64,000 nt of DNA from Patagioenas fasciata (Eukaryota; Chordata; Aves; Columbiformes; Columbidae): assembly GCF_037038585.1 (NCBI RefSeq), contig NC_092526.1:40249501-40313500 (forward strand). The letters are read 5' to 3'. Each line of letters starts with the position of its first letter. Positions within the stretch are counted from its first letter, which is position 1. The position numbers were made by a program, and so were the translations under genes. Below, piece after piece: positions 27,401 through 39,943 of the stretch. The notes below the pieces were generated by a model, which saw nothing but the letters and a program-made list of their open reading frames with translations, made no database searches and was not told where the DNA came from.

Positions 27401-28514
27401 TAACATTGACTCTGATACATAAACGTATGTTAAACAGCAATCAAGATGTTCAGAGACTTTCCCACAAGTAAGCACCTCCATTCTGGATCCTCAGTAATAG
27501 CTTAAGAAATAAGGGATTTGATACGGGTCTCATTGCTAAATCAGGGGATTGTCAGAAGATCATCTCCCCAGTCTCACCTCCTGCAGCAATATGTGGAGAG
27601 AGAAGGGCTTTCTGAGAGCTGGGTTCCCAGCCTTATATCGCTCTCTAGATTATTATTATTATTATTAACATCCTGAACTGCAGCCAGAACGGACTGAAAG
27701 TACAATAACCGTCTACTCACCGCCTGCTGAGTCAGCAGCTGAAGCTGCAGCCGATGCAGCCAAACAAGTCACCGCACGCAGACGTCGTCACCCTCGGAAG
27801 CGCTTGGTTACTCATTCTATATCGATTTTTCCTGCCCGTGTCCCAACCCGGGGTGTCGCACAGAGGCGTCACCGCACCCCTTGGAGCTGGAGGTCAGGAG
27901 GGTGGCAGGGACACCGCAGTTACAGGGGAAAATGATGAATCCTCCGGGGGCTTTGGCATCATCTCAGGGAAAACAGATTCTGTCAAAGAGGCAGGGAGAG
28001 ACACCAAGTTGTGACTGGAGCCCTGGAACAGTTCTTTGTGGGGGAAAGTCAATTCTTTCCTGTTCTTTCTGGCAGGACAAGCACCGTGCACGCCGGCCGG
28101 GCTGCCCTGCCGCGGTGCAGGACTGGCAGACCTCACACCCCAGAGCAGGCTCACACGCTGACACCGCTACCGGCAGCCTCAAGGAAACGGAAAACTCAAT
28201 TCCCTGCCTCAGCGGGGACTTGTTTCCCCTTTAGTCCAGCTAAATAATCTGTGCCAGACATTACTTTTGGCCTTTAGACACATAGAAGTCCGTCTGAAGG
28301 CTGTTATGACTTCATTTTTCTTTGTCTCTGAAGCACAGAGAAGAGCGCCAAATGTTGAGCCTTTGAAAAAACAAAAAGATAAATAAACATTTGCGAGTAT
28401 GAACTAGTAAGTGTTTTCAGACCTGGATTTTTCTAACTCTACCGTGTTGCTGTGTCACCCGCTACAAGGTGAACCACACTCTGCAACAAAGCCATGACAG
28501 TCTTCATCATCTTA

Positions 28515-28742
28515 CCACAGAATCACAGCATCCCAGAATGTCAGGGGTTGGAAGGGCCCTGGAAAGCTCATCCAGTGCAATCCCCCCATGGAGCAGGAAC
28601 ACCCAGATGAGGTTACACAGGAAGGTGTCCAGGCGGGTTTGAGTGTCTGCAGAGAAGGAGACTCCACAGCCTCCCTGGGCAGCCTGGGCCAGTGTTCTGT
28701 CACCCTCACTGAGAAGTTTCTTCTCAGATTTAAGTGGAACCT
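28515..28742 (-). mobile_element. CR1 LINE 3' fragment, young subfamily
   Basis: Antisense copy of the last 230 bp or so of the same subfamily as 12390-13187. It starts with 'cagaatcacagcatcccag' and includes the 'ccatggagcaggaac' block and the 'ctgcagagaaggagactcc' block. It is truncated within the RFHLNLR-coding part. Confidence 0.92.
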
Positions 28743-30134
28743 TATATCGGAAGGGAAGTTTTCTGGCAGCTTTGTTTACTTTTTGATGGGAGAATTTTCA
28801 TGAATTTAATGCAAAAATTCATCGCACTGCTTTTGACGGCAGTCCCTGGAAGGATTAATTTTGATATTCAACTTCTTTTAGGCTGGTCGCATATTCCCTG
28901 GGGTTGGTGTAGCAGGTGGTTTCCTCTGGGGATCAAACACGAGCGGGAACGTGGGACAGGTAGAGCCTTCAGCACCTGGGGGAGGAGGAGGAGGAAGGTG
29001 CGCACTGAGCGATACACACAGCGGGAATATTTCATATCTAGAAGGATAACAGACACTTTCGTATTACACCGTACTTCCCTGTGATAATTCACTACCGACA
29101 GCGTCTGGAGCAGTTGCCGTCCTGTTATACAGAGAACGCTGCTCAGTCTGTGGAAATTTTCCCTCCATTTTGGGGCTGGAGGTCAGAGAAACTTCCATGC
29201 GGGCTCTGAGAAGTGCCTTCCACTCAGAATTATGTCTGAAATGGTATGGTAAAGGCCCTTTCCAGCCTGCCCAAATCTCTTGGCTTGCTTATCACACTGT
29301 AGAACGGGAAATTTGCTGCAGGGTGTTTATCAGTGCAAAACACCACTATTCATTAAATCTGACAATGATTCTGACTTGGTCAGACAATTAGGCCTTAAAA
29401 TACGTCCCCAATCAGGTCAATACTGCTAGCAAAAAGCTAATAAAAGTACCCTTTTGAGAACAAAATTACAGCCTGGCTGGACTTGCGCAGTTTGCCGGTG
29501 CCACTCAGCATCATTGTGCTGTGTTCGGCCGGCTCCAGGAACAGCACCCGCACAGATAAAAGTAAAATTATTGCTGTTTACTACGGCCAACAGGAGATTT
29601 CTATCCCTTATGCTTCTGCCTGCAACGTGACACCTGTCGCCCGACGACTTCGAGACGTATTTTGATCCGTGAAGAATGTTCCTTCAGATCAAGACATGAG
29701 CCGGTGTCTCTGCAGGGCCTGCTTGGCTCTTGCAGCTCGATTTGGAAAGGTAAACCCAACTCGCTGCTCCCCGAAACATCCATCAGCAAATCCTCAGGTG
29801 GCCCCCGGACCCTGCGAAACCTCCGCCTGCCGCTTCAGATTGAAAGTCACGGACATAAATGAAGATGGAGGATCAAGCGGGCAGAGGCTTCTAAAGGAAA
29901 AATTGCCCTTTGTTTCCATAGTGAAGAGTTTGCGGTTTCGCTACAGATGAAAGTTCATCAAAAGCAGGAAGGCCAGTCTCACAGGAAGAAAGGTCACATG
30001 AGGTGTTTTACATTTCATACATTTGAAGGAATTTCCCCCACCTTTTTTTTTTTTGTTCCACTCGTTTGCCACAAAGTAGTTGTGATGTTTTGCCTATTGC
30101 TTTTCCTCTTTCTCTCCCTTCCTTGTGCTCCAGC

Positions 30135-30335
30135 CCCTCACCAGCTCCGTTCCCTTCTCTCAACTCGCTCCAGCACCTCAAGCTCTTTCGTGTCGTGAGG
30201 GGGCCAAAACTGCCCCCAGGATTCGTGGTTTGGCCTCCCCAGAGCCCAGCACAGGGACGGTCACTGCACAAGGCCTGCTGGACACACTATTCTTGACACA
30301 AACCAGGATGCTGGTGGCCTTTTTGGCCAACAGAT
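30135..30335 (-). mobile_element. Old CR1 LINE fragment
   Basis: Diverged antisense CR1 from further inside the element than the other copies. Landmarks are 'cgctccagcacctcaagctc', 'acactattcttgacacaaac' and 'gatgctggtggcctttttgg'. Confidence 0.75.
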
Positions 30336-31659
30336 GTCCCCAGATTTAGATAACCACATGCAGGCACCTGCAGGTACGGCAGAGCCAGAGCTGGGCTTCG
30401 CTTCTCCTCTCCATCCCGCAGCTGCCCTGCTCCTTTTGCCAAGCCCCAGCAAATACAGATACCGTGACGGGACAGGGGAGCAGCAGCGACATTTGGAGGG
30501 GACAGGAGCCTCGTGAGGCCGCCACGCTGACATGGCTGCACTGGGGAAGGCTCTGAAGCTTCCTGGAGCAGGTCCCTAGGGCAGACCGGCAGATAAACCT
30601 CAGCTCAGAAGGAAACAGCAAGTCCCACGTTCCTCTCAGCTTGGCCAAAAGCTGTAAAGCAGATTCCTCCTGCCCTTTCACCAGCGGTCAGACTTCCCCT
30701 GCGCGTTTTGTTGATGGAATCTCTCACCCCAATTCAGGAGATAGCGGTGTTTGCTAAACACACTCTGCCTTGCTACCAGAAGAGCTTCTGACCTTGTTCT
30801 GTCTTCTTCTTGGCCTTTGGCAAATACTTATCAGCGCTCGCAGTGACCTCCAGCCAGCTGGGCAGAAAGCTTTGGAGCCAAACATGTGCACAAATAATTC
30901 CAGGGGCAGCTGCTGCTACTGTATTATCTCCTCCTGTGGTTTCTACAGATACCAATAGTTAATACGTGTTGCAGTACGCTGCCTCTTTCCCTTTAGCACA
31001 CCAAAGAGCATCTTCCTTCAACTCAGGGCTATTAAACCCAGCTCAACAACGGGGGCCTTCAGCCTGGTTTGAGCCTGCATTGCCAGATGGATCTTACCCC
31101 CTAACAAAACGGAGCCCAAACCAGCCAAAGCTACAGATCACAGACCCGCCGTCTTTAGCTGAGAAGGCCACCATTTAATCACCCTTCCCAAATTAAACGG
31201 AACAGAGGCTGCTCGGTGCGTACCCAAACACGGCATCCCCTCTCTCCATCTCCTCTGGCCACCCGCAGCTCAGACACGAGGTGTTTCTTTGCCCTGACGT
31301 GCAGAGGTCCAAGCCCAATCAGAGTTCATTCAGCCCTTAGAGCAGCAGTGACTCGCTTCCAAAAAGCAAGACTATTATGGCTAGAGCCTGTTATGAAAGC
31401 GTGCGTGAAGCTGAGACCAGATGTGTGCTCTGCTCACTCCAACTGTTGCTTAGAGCAAAGCCCTGGTTTGTTTTGTTTTTGTTTTTTAAACAAAACAAAA
31501 CAGAGGATTGACAGGAATTAGCCTCTGTCTGCAGCAAGAAAGATTTTCTGCTGTTTTTCTGCACTGTCGTTGCAGATGCAGAGCTGGGAGCACACACCTA
31601 CCGTCGGTGGCCAGCGGCCATCGGAGGAGGGACAGAGACAGGGAAGGAGCCCTTACACA

Positions 31660-31880
31660 GCAGGATGAGGAAGGAATTGTTGGCCCTGAGGGTGATGAGA
31701 GCCTGGCCCAGGTACCCAGAGAGGTGGTGGATGAACCATCCCTGGAGACATCCCAGGCCAGGCTGGACGGGGCTCTGAGCAACCTGAGCTGGTGAAGATG
31801 TCCCTGCTCATGGCAGGGGGGTTGCACTAGATGAGTTTTGAAGATCCCTTTCCACCCAAACTATTTGATGATTCTATAAT
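31660..31880 (+). mobile_element. CR1 LINE 3' fragment, older subfamily
   Basis: Landmarks are 'gagcctggcccaggtaccca', 'gaggtggtggatgaacc', 'aggctggacggggctctgag' and a 'gatgattctata' tail. This is the classic CR1 3' end, distinct from the young subfamily at 12390. Confidence 0.92.
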
Positions 31881-32547
31881 ACGATGAGGATGGGGATACC
31901 GTCCCACTCAAGTTCAGCTCCACAAAGCAGCTGGTTGTCGTTGGGACTCCCTGTTATTGTTTCAGTCGGACGCTCCGCCCTGTCCCCTGGAAATGGGAGC
32001 GGCCGTGTGGTGACGAGCATTCTTTGCCTTTACAGCACATCTTTCATCAGGCGATCTCAAAGCAACTTGCCGGCGAGAACAGGCACAACCTTATGCTGTG
32101 CCTGCGAGATAAGCAAAGGATGGAATAGATTAACTGCTTTAAAAGCACACAGCAGCTCTGTGGGATGAAGGGAGAATAAGAGAAATATATATCCATTTGA
32201 AACCGCGCAGGGTTTCAGAGAGAGGCGGCCTGGACGGCTGCCAGGACGCTGAGATTGCCACCCGTACACAACCGCGAGTGCCATGGAAACCAGCGGGGCA
32301 CTGGCGGGGAAGGAGAGCAGCTGAAAAATGGTTTTCCACCAAACATGGCCGGGCTGGAACGCTCCTGCTCTCCCCACACGGAGGGGACTACCAGTGCCCA
32401 CCAGTGCCGGTGGGAGACATTCCCAGTAACTCTACAGTCCCGGGTATCTGCTGTCCTGGTGGCAGCTGGTGCATGACAGCGGAAAGTAGGGTGGCCGAAG
32501 GATTCTGCAGTGTGTCGGCTGGGAGGGAATGGAAACCTCGGGGTGAA

Positions 32548-32777
32548 AGGTTCCACTTAAATTTGAGAAGCAACTTGTTCCTGGTGAGGGTGTCAGAGCC
32601 TGGCCCAGGCTGCCCAGGGAGGTTGTGGAGTCTCCTTCTCTGCAGACATTCAAACCCGCCTGGACACCTTCCTGTGGAACCTCATCTGGGTGTTCCTGCT
32701 CCATGGGGGGATTGCACTGGATGAGCTTTCCAGGGCCCTTCAAACCCTGACATTCTGGGATCCTGTGATTCTGTGAA
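32548..32777 (+). mobile_element. CR1 LINE 3' fragment, young subfamily
   Basis: About 230 bp, closely matching the 3' end of the element at 12390. It begins at the 'aggttccacttaaatttgag' block and ends in the tail 'gggatcctgtgattctgtga'. Confidence 0.92.
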
Positions 32778-33399
32778 GCTTCCACACGTGCTGGGAAGGG
32801 CAGGGACATGAAGGGACGTTGACACCTGAATGGGAATGGGGAGGGAACGTGCACACATAAGCCCCTCCATGCACAACAGAGCTGTGGAACACTCACAGGA
32901 ATAGGAGCTTTCCCCACAAATACCAAGAAGGCTCAAAAAAAAATAAAAAAGAGATTCCTTTAAGCTGAGTGAAAGTAAAGAAAGGAAAGAGGCCTGGAAA
33001 ACAAAACCAAAAATAACAAAAGAAGCCGAATATAACAGGAATCGCAAAAATAAACAAACCCAGACAAGCGGTGGGGGAGGAATGAACACACTGTGAATCT
33101 GTCAAGTACACTGTGCACACGCTGAACTGGAGAGTGAGTTTGGAGAAACCTCCAAGTGAGGACACCTGCTTGTACCCAACAGCACACAGTAAAACGTCCC
33201 CCCAGGAGCCACCCCCTTGGTCAGACACGTTGGGAGGAACCGCGGGGGAGCAGCTGCATCCCCGTGAAACACTGTGGGGGGAACGGCAGCATCTCCTGAG
33301 GCCGCTGGGCACGGGGCGGCTGCACCGGGCTGGCCAAAACCTGTCCTGGGGAGGGGAGAGCGGGCAGAGACAGACACAGAGCTCTGGCCCCGCTCTCGC

Positions 33400-33663
33400 T
33401 GCCTTGGGACTGGAGGAAACGGCCTCAAGTTGCGCCAGGGGAGGTTGAGGTTGGATCTGGGGAACAATTTCCTCCCCAAAGGGCTGTGGGGCATTGGAAC
33501 AGGCTGCCCAGGGCAGTGCTGGAGTCACCATCCCTGGAGGGCTGGACAGACGGACATGAGGTTCTCAGGACATGGGGCAGTACCAGGGCTGGGGGAACGG
33601 TTCGACTTGGTGGTCTTGAGGGTCCCTTCCAAGCTAAATGGTTCTATGACTCCAGTCTATGAT
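33400..33663 (+). mobile_element. CR1 LINE 3' fragment, third subfamily
   Basis: Translates to a CR1 C-terminal region (GLKLRQGRLRLDLGNNF) followed by 'gggctgtggggcattggaac' and the tail 'ggttctatgactcc'. It is different from both the 12390-type and the 31660-type copies. Confidence 0.9.
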
Positions 33664-34444
33664 CTCAGGGGTGACCTGTGACAGCCCCCCACTGGAGCAG
33701 AGGTCAGGGGAGAAGGGAGTGTGTTCCAGCAAAGCAAAGAGGACTGAAAATTAAAAACCAACCAAACAGCTACAACAAGAAACCCCACCAAACCCCAAAC
33801 GCAGAGAGGCAGCAAAGCTGCGGCCAGCCCCAGCCCGGCTCTGTCGAGGAACAGGCGCGGGAAGGGTCCGGGGGAGTGCGAGAAGCGGCAGAGAACATCA
33901 GGCACTTCAGGGGCTGCCGGAGCACTGCGGGGACGGGGGCGGCGCGGAGGTTTTATTGCGCTGCCAGAACAAACAAGCTCCGGCCAGGGTCAAGGAACAT
34001 GGGATCCAACTCCTACTTGTCAGCAGTTGTGGTGCATACGTTGCTGAAAACGGATGCGGTGCCAGGAAAATCCAACTCCCAGCACGAAAAAAATAACTGG
34101 GGGACGATAATGAGAGAAGCCAAGGCAACTGCGACTGTGAATTAGTGATTACATAAAAGCTTTTATCTTAAAGTTGTGTCAGGCCAAATTCTGAAGTTGC
34201 TTTTTCAGCCAGAATCCTCCCTTGAGACCCTGTGATCTGGCCACAAATTGCTACATCTTAAAAAAAATAACAATAATTAAAAAAGCCCCAAACAAAACAA
34301 AGCAAAGATTTTCTTTCTAAGCTGGCTGGCGATACCCAGCAGACAGGAGCCTCCTCTTCACACCGAACGCACCCTCCGTCTGTCCCGTGTGTGTCACCGT
34401 CAATCGGGGGACACTCCTCAGCATTTTGCTCCTGTATGTGGCCG

Positions 34445-34510
34445 CTATTCGGACAAGCAGGACCATTTGGTTGCTGGGTATGAAGGGAAGCACGTGTTAC
34501 TGAAAGGACC
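34445..34510 (-). CDS. Possible last coding exon of an unrecognised small gene (cluster 2, exon 3)
   Basis: A strong acceptor (tctcacttatttcag) opens in phase 0, the phase in which the exon at 35374-35513 ends. It reads GPFSNTCFPSYPATKWSCLSE and then a TAG stop at 34445-34447. A minus-strand AATAAA lies downstream at 33952-33957. This is the weakest member of the cluster: short, with no recognised domain. Alternative: a chance acceptor in intergenic DNA. Confidence 0.25.
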   Translation of the reverse strand, partial: GPFSNTCFPSYPATKWSCLSE

Positions 34511-35373
34511 CTGAAATAAGTGAGATACGATCCGTATCGCAGTTCCTTCCACTGAGACGTATCAAAGCTACTCCTGAAAAGCGGAACATACAGCACCTTG
34601 GGCATTGCCGTGGGGAAACACAGTAATAAACGCAGTAATAAGTGAGTAATCAGCACTGCCCACCACGTGCTGCTTGCCTCAGTGCTCCAGAAACAGCATC
34701 ACTACCTAAAAACTCCTTTCTTTTGCCTTTTCTTTTGTTTTTTTTCGGAGCTGCAACATTCCTTTGGTACATCTGGGCTGAACAGCAAGAAAAACATCCT
34801 TTCGAAATAACTGATCTGGGTTAAAATCAACCGGTGTCTCAACGGCAGGCACACAAGACTGCTAGGAGGATCCGCTCTCCAGCAATGGAAGCTTCATCCC
34901 GTGAGTAACACGTAGTACACTGCCAACCTGCAATTTCTAAACAGGTATTGAAAATAACACAAGGAAATGATGGATATTTCAAGCAGGAGACATGCCCTTC
35001 CTATGGAAGACGAGCTGCTGTAGTAGCTCTTCGGAAAGCAAAGGAACGAGCTCAAATATCGGGTGAATATTTAGGCAACAGGCTTATTTTTCCCCATGGG
35101 GTGACTGCAGCAGCGTGACTGCAGGTGCTGAGAAATGAGGGATGCTGATCCCCCCAAAACCCTGTTTGATGGGCTTTCACAGAAATGGAACACAGGATGC
35201 GACGCAAACACAACAACCCAGGGTGGATGTGCGATATTTTTGGTAACCTGTGGAGCGTGACTGTTTCAGCTGTGTTTTTGGTGATTGAATCGAGAGGCCA
35301 AACCGAGCCACCTCCAAACAAGAATTACAGCTTGAATAACGGGGACGGGCCTGACCGGCTCCTCACCACTCAC

Positions 35374-35513
35374 CTGTTTCTCCTGTAACACAACCAGGGG
35401 CACTGGGATCGTCCCCAGTGCCGGCGGCTCATTCCATGTGACATTTGTCACGATTCCCACCAGCACCCGGGGTCCCTGCGGTGTCCTCACCAGTGCAAAG
35501 TGATCATGGAAAC
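35374..35513 (-). CDS. Exon-like coding segment, unrecognised protein (cluster 2, exon 2)
   Basis: A 140-nt segment between a good acceptor (ttaatctttccag) and a consensus donor (CAG|GTGAGT). The open frame reads FHDHFALVRTPQGPRVLVG, then IVTNVTWNEPPALGTIPV and PLVVLQEKQ. Third codon positions are mostly G or C, unlike the flanks, and a possible N-glycosylation site (NVT) is present. It starts in phase 1, as the upstream segment 35771-35819 ends. A perfect 9-bp inverted repeat lies inside. I do not recognise the protein. Both splice sites, phase match and composition favour a real exon; chance is not excluded. Confidence 0.4.
35399..35422. repeat. Inverted repeat, 9-bp arms, 6-bp loop
   Basis: GGCACTGGG and its exact reverse complement CCCAGTGCC, separated by six bases. 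It sits inside the exon-like segment 35374-35513 and could form a hairpin in a transcript. Confidence 0.75.
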
Positions 35514-35770
35514 CTGGAAAGATTAAAGTACATTGAATAGGACCAGGAGCAGTTCAACTTTCCTTTAGGGTTTTTTGTATGTAAGGACTATGTGTCCCTA
35601 GAGATATCATGTCAAAATGGAATTGCGTAATGGATATTAACTGTTACCAAGGAATTCACGGTTGAAAGTGGACTACAGTGACAGATCAAAGGAGAACATC
35701 ACCTCTGCACCATGTCTGCTCTTGTTTCTTTATTCCACATGAATTCATCCCAAAGGACTTTAATACTCAC

Positions 35771-35819
35771 CTCTATAGATGCTTGTGCTGTTCACATCAG
35801 GCATTAAACTCTTTCCCAT
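35771..35819 (-). CDS. Possible first coding exon of an unrecognised gene (cluster 2, exon 1)
   Basis: An ATG at 35819 in a good initiation context (A at -3, G at +4) opens MGKSLMPDVNSTSIYR plus one base and runs into a consensus donor (GAG|GTGAGT). Ending in phase 1 it joins the exon at 35513 without a frame break. An in-frame TAA lies a few codons upstream, so either this ATG is the start or an acceptor lies between. The product is not recognised. Confidence 0.35.
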
Positions 35820-37138
35820 CTTGTCCAGGAAGCCTCCGAGTTACCCAAGACCCGGCGAGATTACACCACGGGCGTTGCGACATCCAGGCCCTGACGTGAC
35901 TCGTCCCCACGTCAGCGGGAAGGACCGAGACGCTGGGTCTGCACAGGGGGGTGCAGAGCCACAGGGTCCCCGTGTCCCCTCCATGCAGGGACAGCACACA
36001 AGGGGCTCTGGGACCTTCTCCTTGGGTCCCTTTGTAGGGACAGTGGCACAGGTGGGGCTCGCCTGGTCCCCATCTCTCTTATGGTAAGGGAGTTACTCCC
36101 AGGGGGAATACTGGATTTTTATTGGCTTTCATCAGTATGTTCAGGGGAAAAATCCTTTGTGCAATATCACTTTCTTTGAAAGACAAGCAAAACTGTCTTC
36201 TCCATGCAAACCACACAGCCAAAAATCCCTTAGAGAGCACCTGGATGTCTTTGTCCACCCCGTTGTTGGGAGAAGACGTCACCGAGCACACTTCTCTTTC
36301 CTGCAGGCATCATCTCACGGTGGTTCACGCGGCTCAGCTGAAGGGCATTTCCAAAGTGCGTCTGGATGACACAACGATGGAGCCGTGTCAAATCCCACAC
36401 CTCCGTGCCAGTTTTCGGAGCGAGGACGCTTGTTTTTGCTTTGCAGAACCAATCCAAGCCCAAGGACATGGGTGGAGTTGGCCCAAACCCCAGCGCACAG
36501 CAGGGGTGGCCGGCGTGGGCTCCCGCGGGGTCAGCAAGGGACCACAAATGAGAAACACGCGTTAAAAACAGAAAATGCACCAAAACCGGCATATTTTGCA
36601 GGCATAAAACACAACGACGGGCAAGCAAAACAGCTCACTGCAGCCATTTCTAAAGGTCGGGGTTCCGTGAGGGGACGGCGATCAGCAGCTGACAGCCAAA
36701 GGACACCCAGACGTTTAAGTTGCATATTGAGCAAAGTCGGTTGAGAAATCAGAGAAACATCAGCACAGATTCTATTATTCTACATTCAGATTTTCTTTGT
36801 AGGTTAAAAATGCACTCAGAGTCCTTTTTGTTTCAGTTCTGACCTCAGCAAACGCTCGTAGTTTGATTGTTGGTACCAGAGTTGCGAGCTCCGATGATTT
36901 ATTGCAAACTTCACGCTAGCTGGTATTTCTGACAGCCCGTAGGCTCCTGTGGTTAAACCAGCGTTTCAGCCTTTATCAGCGTACATTTTTAAGCTTTATG
37001 ATAAAATAGGGAGAAATAAACCCTAAAAACGTGCCCTGTGCTTTTGACAAAAGTGGTCTTCTTAGCCCTTTTGTTGGTAAAACCATGTGCATCAGTGGGA
37101 CTTTGGAAACAAAAGACGACGAATCTGATAAAACAGAT

Positions 37139-37440
37139 AATAGAATCGCAGGATGGTTTGGGTTGGAAGGGACCCTAAAGATCATCTGGTTCCAAGCCCC
37201 TGCCATGAGCAGGGGCATCTTCACCAGCTCAGGTTGCTCAGAGCCCCGTCCAGCCTGGCCTGGGATGTCTCCAGGGATGGTTCATCCACCACCTCTCTGG
37301 GTACCTGGGCCAGGCTCTCACCACCCTCAGGGCCAACAATTCCTTCCTTATATCTAATCTAAACCTCCCGTCTATCAGTTTGAAGCCATCACCCCTTGTC
37401 CTGTCACCACATGTCCCCACCCCTCCCTCCAGAGCATCTC
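37139..37440 (-). mobile_element. CR1 LINE 3' fragment, older subfamily
   Basis: Antisense CR1 of about 300 bp: 'tagaatcgcaggatggtttg', 'ggttggaagggaccctaaag', 'aggttgctcagagccccgtc', then the part encoding RFRLDIRKELLALRVV and SDRTRGDGFKL in reverse. It is the same subfamily as 31660-31880. Confidence 0.95.
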
Positions 37441-39499
37441 AAGCCCATCAGCCCAATCTGAGCCCATGTGTGGGCGCCTTTAAAAGTCAACAGAAAGGTA
37501 CATCTTTTCCAGGACAAGGAAGAGAGATGCGCTAAATACCTCAGTTTGTTTAATCCAGTGTACAGAAACAAAATCCTGAGAGGTTCAAAGCTCCAGTGTT
37601 TATTCTATCAGGCTTATTTCTGGGCTAAATAAACCATCAAAATCTAAGCCTCCACTGACATCAAAACACACCGGTTGAAGCGGATGAATAGCCAGCGTTT
37701 GGCAAAGACAAAGCACGAATCCCTAATTATTGTGAGATGAGTCACCTGGAGAAACCAGAGCAGCGGCCAACAATAAAACCCCAAACCTTTGAAAGGCTCG
37801 AGGAGAACGCAGGTGCCCAGCAACACACACCGAACCATGGGTACCAGGGCGGCCCTGCATCCAGGTCCCTCGTGACTCACGGGGCTGGAACGAGCCAGAC
37901 TTTTGCAGACAACAAAAAGAGATAAAAATCATATTGCTTGGGGGAGTGCCAAGCTATTATTTCACCCAATTAGAGTCTTGAACTGCTGAAAGTTGAAAGG
38001 ATTTCCTCTGGAAAGGGAACATTCCCTAGCCAGAAAGTCTCCAGAAAGGTACAGGAGCAATAAGTCCTGGCGTTCAGCGTTAGGAAACACACGTCTAGAC
38101 AGAGGCTTTGTTTGTTGATGGCATTTTAAAAGATGCTATATACAGTATAGATCCTGGAACACGGATGTCTATTTTTACACGGTGACAGATTCACATGTCC
38201 AGGACATGCTGGGGATGATTTTCACATCTTTGGGTATTTTATTTAACTACCGCATCCCAAAGGTGCTATACCCCCTGGGGTTAAAATGGATGGATATCAC
38301 TCTTTGCATGGTCATCTCCAGTGTTATAGCGTTACATTCACAGCTGTATAAATAACAGCCCACCCACTGTAGCTTCCATTTTTCAGTGCTGAGAGCAGCA
38401 ATAACCTGAGCTCAGGTTTGGGTGCTTTCCCCCACTCACCCAGTGCCATGCCAGCTTTAAAAAGATCATTTCTAAATGTGCTCCTACACCTACTACAAAA
38501 GCAAATCTTGGGTTTTTTTTGCCACCGTGCAGAGGGAAGCGTTTTGTGCTTTGGCATGGCTGTATTTAATTCCTTCTTGGAGAAGAAAGAGTTTACCGTG
38601 GCTGCAGCTTTATCAAGAGCGATTTGGTGGTGGACTCGGCCTCGCCTGCAGCCATTGTGCTGTCAAACAGGTTTCCTTCCTCTTCTTTGCAACCCTTCTA
38701 CATCACATCCTATTTACAGCTCTCAACGGGGCTTCATAAATAACGTAGTCATGAGAGCCCCGTATGCCTGTGGGATTTGGGAGGCATTATCTCAGATTTT
38801 AAGAGTTGGAAGATGGAAGAGCGGAGGTGAAAGGTGGCAAACCCAATGGGCTCTGATCCAAACGATGGGGGGGTTTTCTACTTCATTTCCCTCAGATTTG
38901 GAGCCCTTCTTGGCTTCCCCACCATCTGTCCCAGCACTTCAGTCCTTTCTCTGCGGGATACGAGTTTCACACATCACCATCAGCCCCTCTTCGTGTTTTG
39001 CTCGAGGCCTGCAGAGACAAAATTGCTGATCCCATTAGCATGAAAAACCGAACATCAGAAAATCTTCCTATCGTGGATTAAGACTACTGAAAACACAGTC
39101 GCTGAACACAGAGGTGCTCACCGCTAGGAGAGGAATAACCTTCTGCTTTAGAAATAAGGCGGAGCGCAAAGGAGGTGAAAAGAAAGCAGCGACTCAGAGC
39201 CAGGAGGAGGACGGCTGCTCATCACAGCTCCTGGGCTTCTAAAAGAGGCAAATTAAGCACAGGTGTGGACAGAGCATTAAGCAGGACCCTGTGCGTGCTG
39301 GGGGGGCAGATGCCGGCTCGGGGCACCCCCAGCTCTGGGGGACCAGGCTGATGGACACAGAGCACTGCGCATCCTGTCAGGCTGGAGAGATGCAGCGGCT
39401 GAGCCTGGTGACTACACAAACAACATTTCTATGCAAAATTTTAAGCTGCTCCAAAAGACAACGTGCTGCTGTGCTTCTCCCTGGGGCAGACAGGAGGAC

Positions 39500-39943
39500 A
39501 GCGCAGGGCAACAGAGATGCTGAAGGGAGTGGAGCATCTCCTGTGTGAGGAAAGGCTGAGGGAGCTGGGGCTCTGGAGCTGGGGAAGAGGAGACTGAGGG
39601 GGGACTCATTCATGGGGATCAATATGGAAAGGGGCAGTGTCAGGAGGATGGAGCCAGGCTCTTCTGGGTGACAACCAGTGACAGGACAAGGGGCAGTGGG
39701 TACAAACTGGAACACAAGAGGTTCCGCTTAAATCTGAGAAGAAACTTGTTCCTGGTGAGGGTGGCAGAGCCTGGCCCAGGCTGCCCAGGGAGGTTGTGGA
39801 GTCTCCTTCTCTGCAGACATTCAAACCCGCCTGGACACCTTCCTGTGGAACCTCAGCTGGGTGTTCCTGCTCCATGGGGGGATTGCACTGGATGAGCTTT
39901 CCAGGTCCCTTCCAGCCCCTGACATTCTGGGATTCTGTGATTC
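39500..39943 (+). mobile_element. CR1 LINE 3' fragment, young subfamily
   Basis: About 440 bp of the 12390-type element, starting within 'agatgctgaagggagtggag' and ending 'gggattctgtgatt'. The bases just after the tail (cagagacactgc) are shared with the copy at 55238-55969. Confidence 0.94.

Larger units (their letters stand above)
24850..33950. other. Intergenic stretch without recognised gene
   Basis: About 9 kb between the CpG island and the first exon-like segments. I see CR1 copies at 28515, 30135, 31660, 32548 and 33400, an (ATT)n run near 27650-27667, and a T-rich/A-rich inverted repeat near 31466-31502. Open frames are short and without paired splice sites or family resemblance. Confidence 0.5.

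Noticed and set aside
36230..36628. 132-codon minus and 147-codon plus frames
   Set aside because: They overlap on opposite strands in a GC-rich patch; a good plus-strand acceptor near 36305 has no matching donor or protein-like frame.
37644..37735. Minus-strand open segment after a 'tttctccag' acceptor
   Set aside because: It ends in a stop with no downstream support, and its composition is not coding-like.
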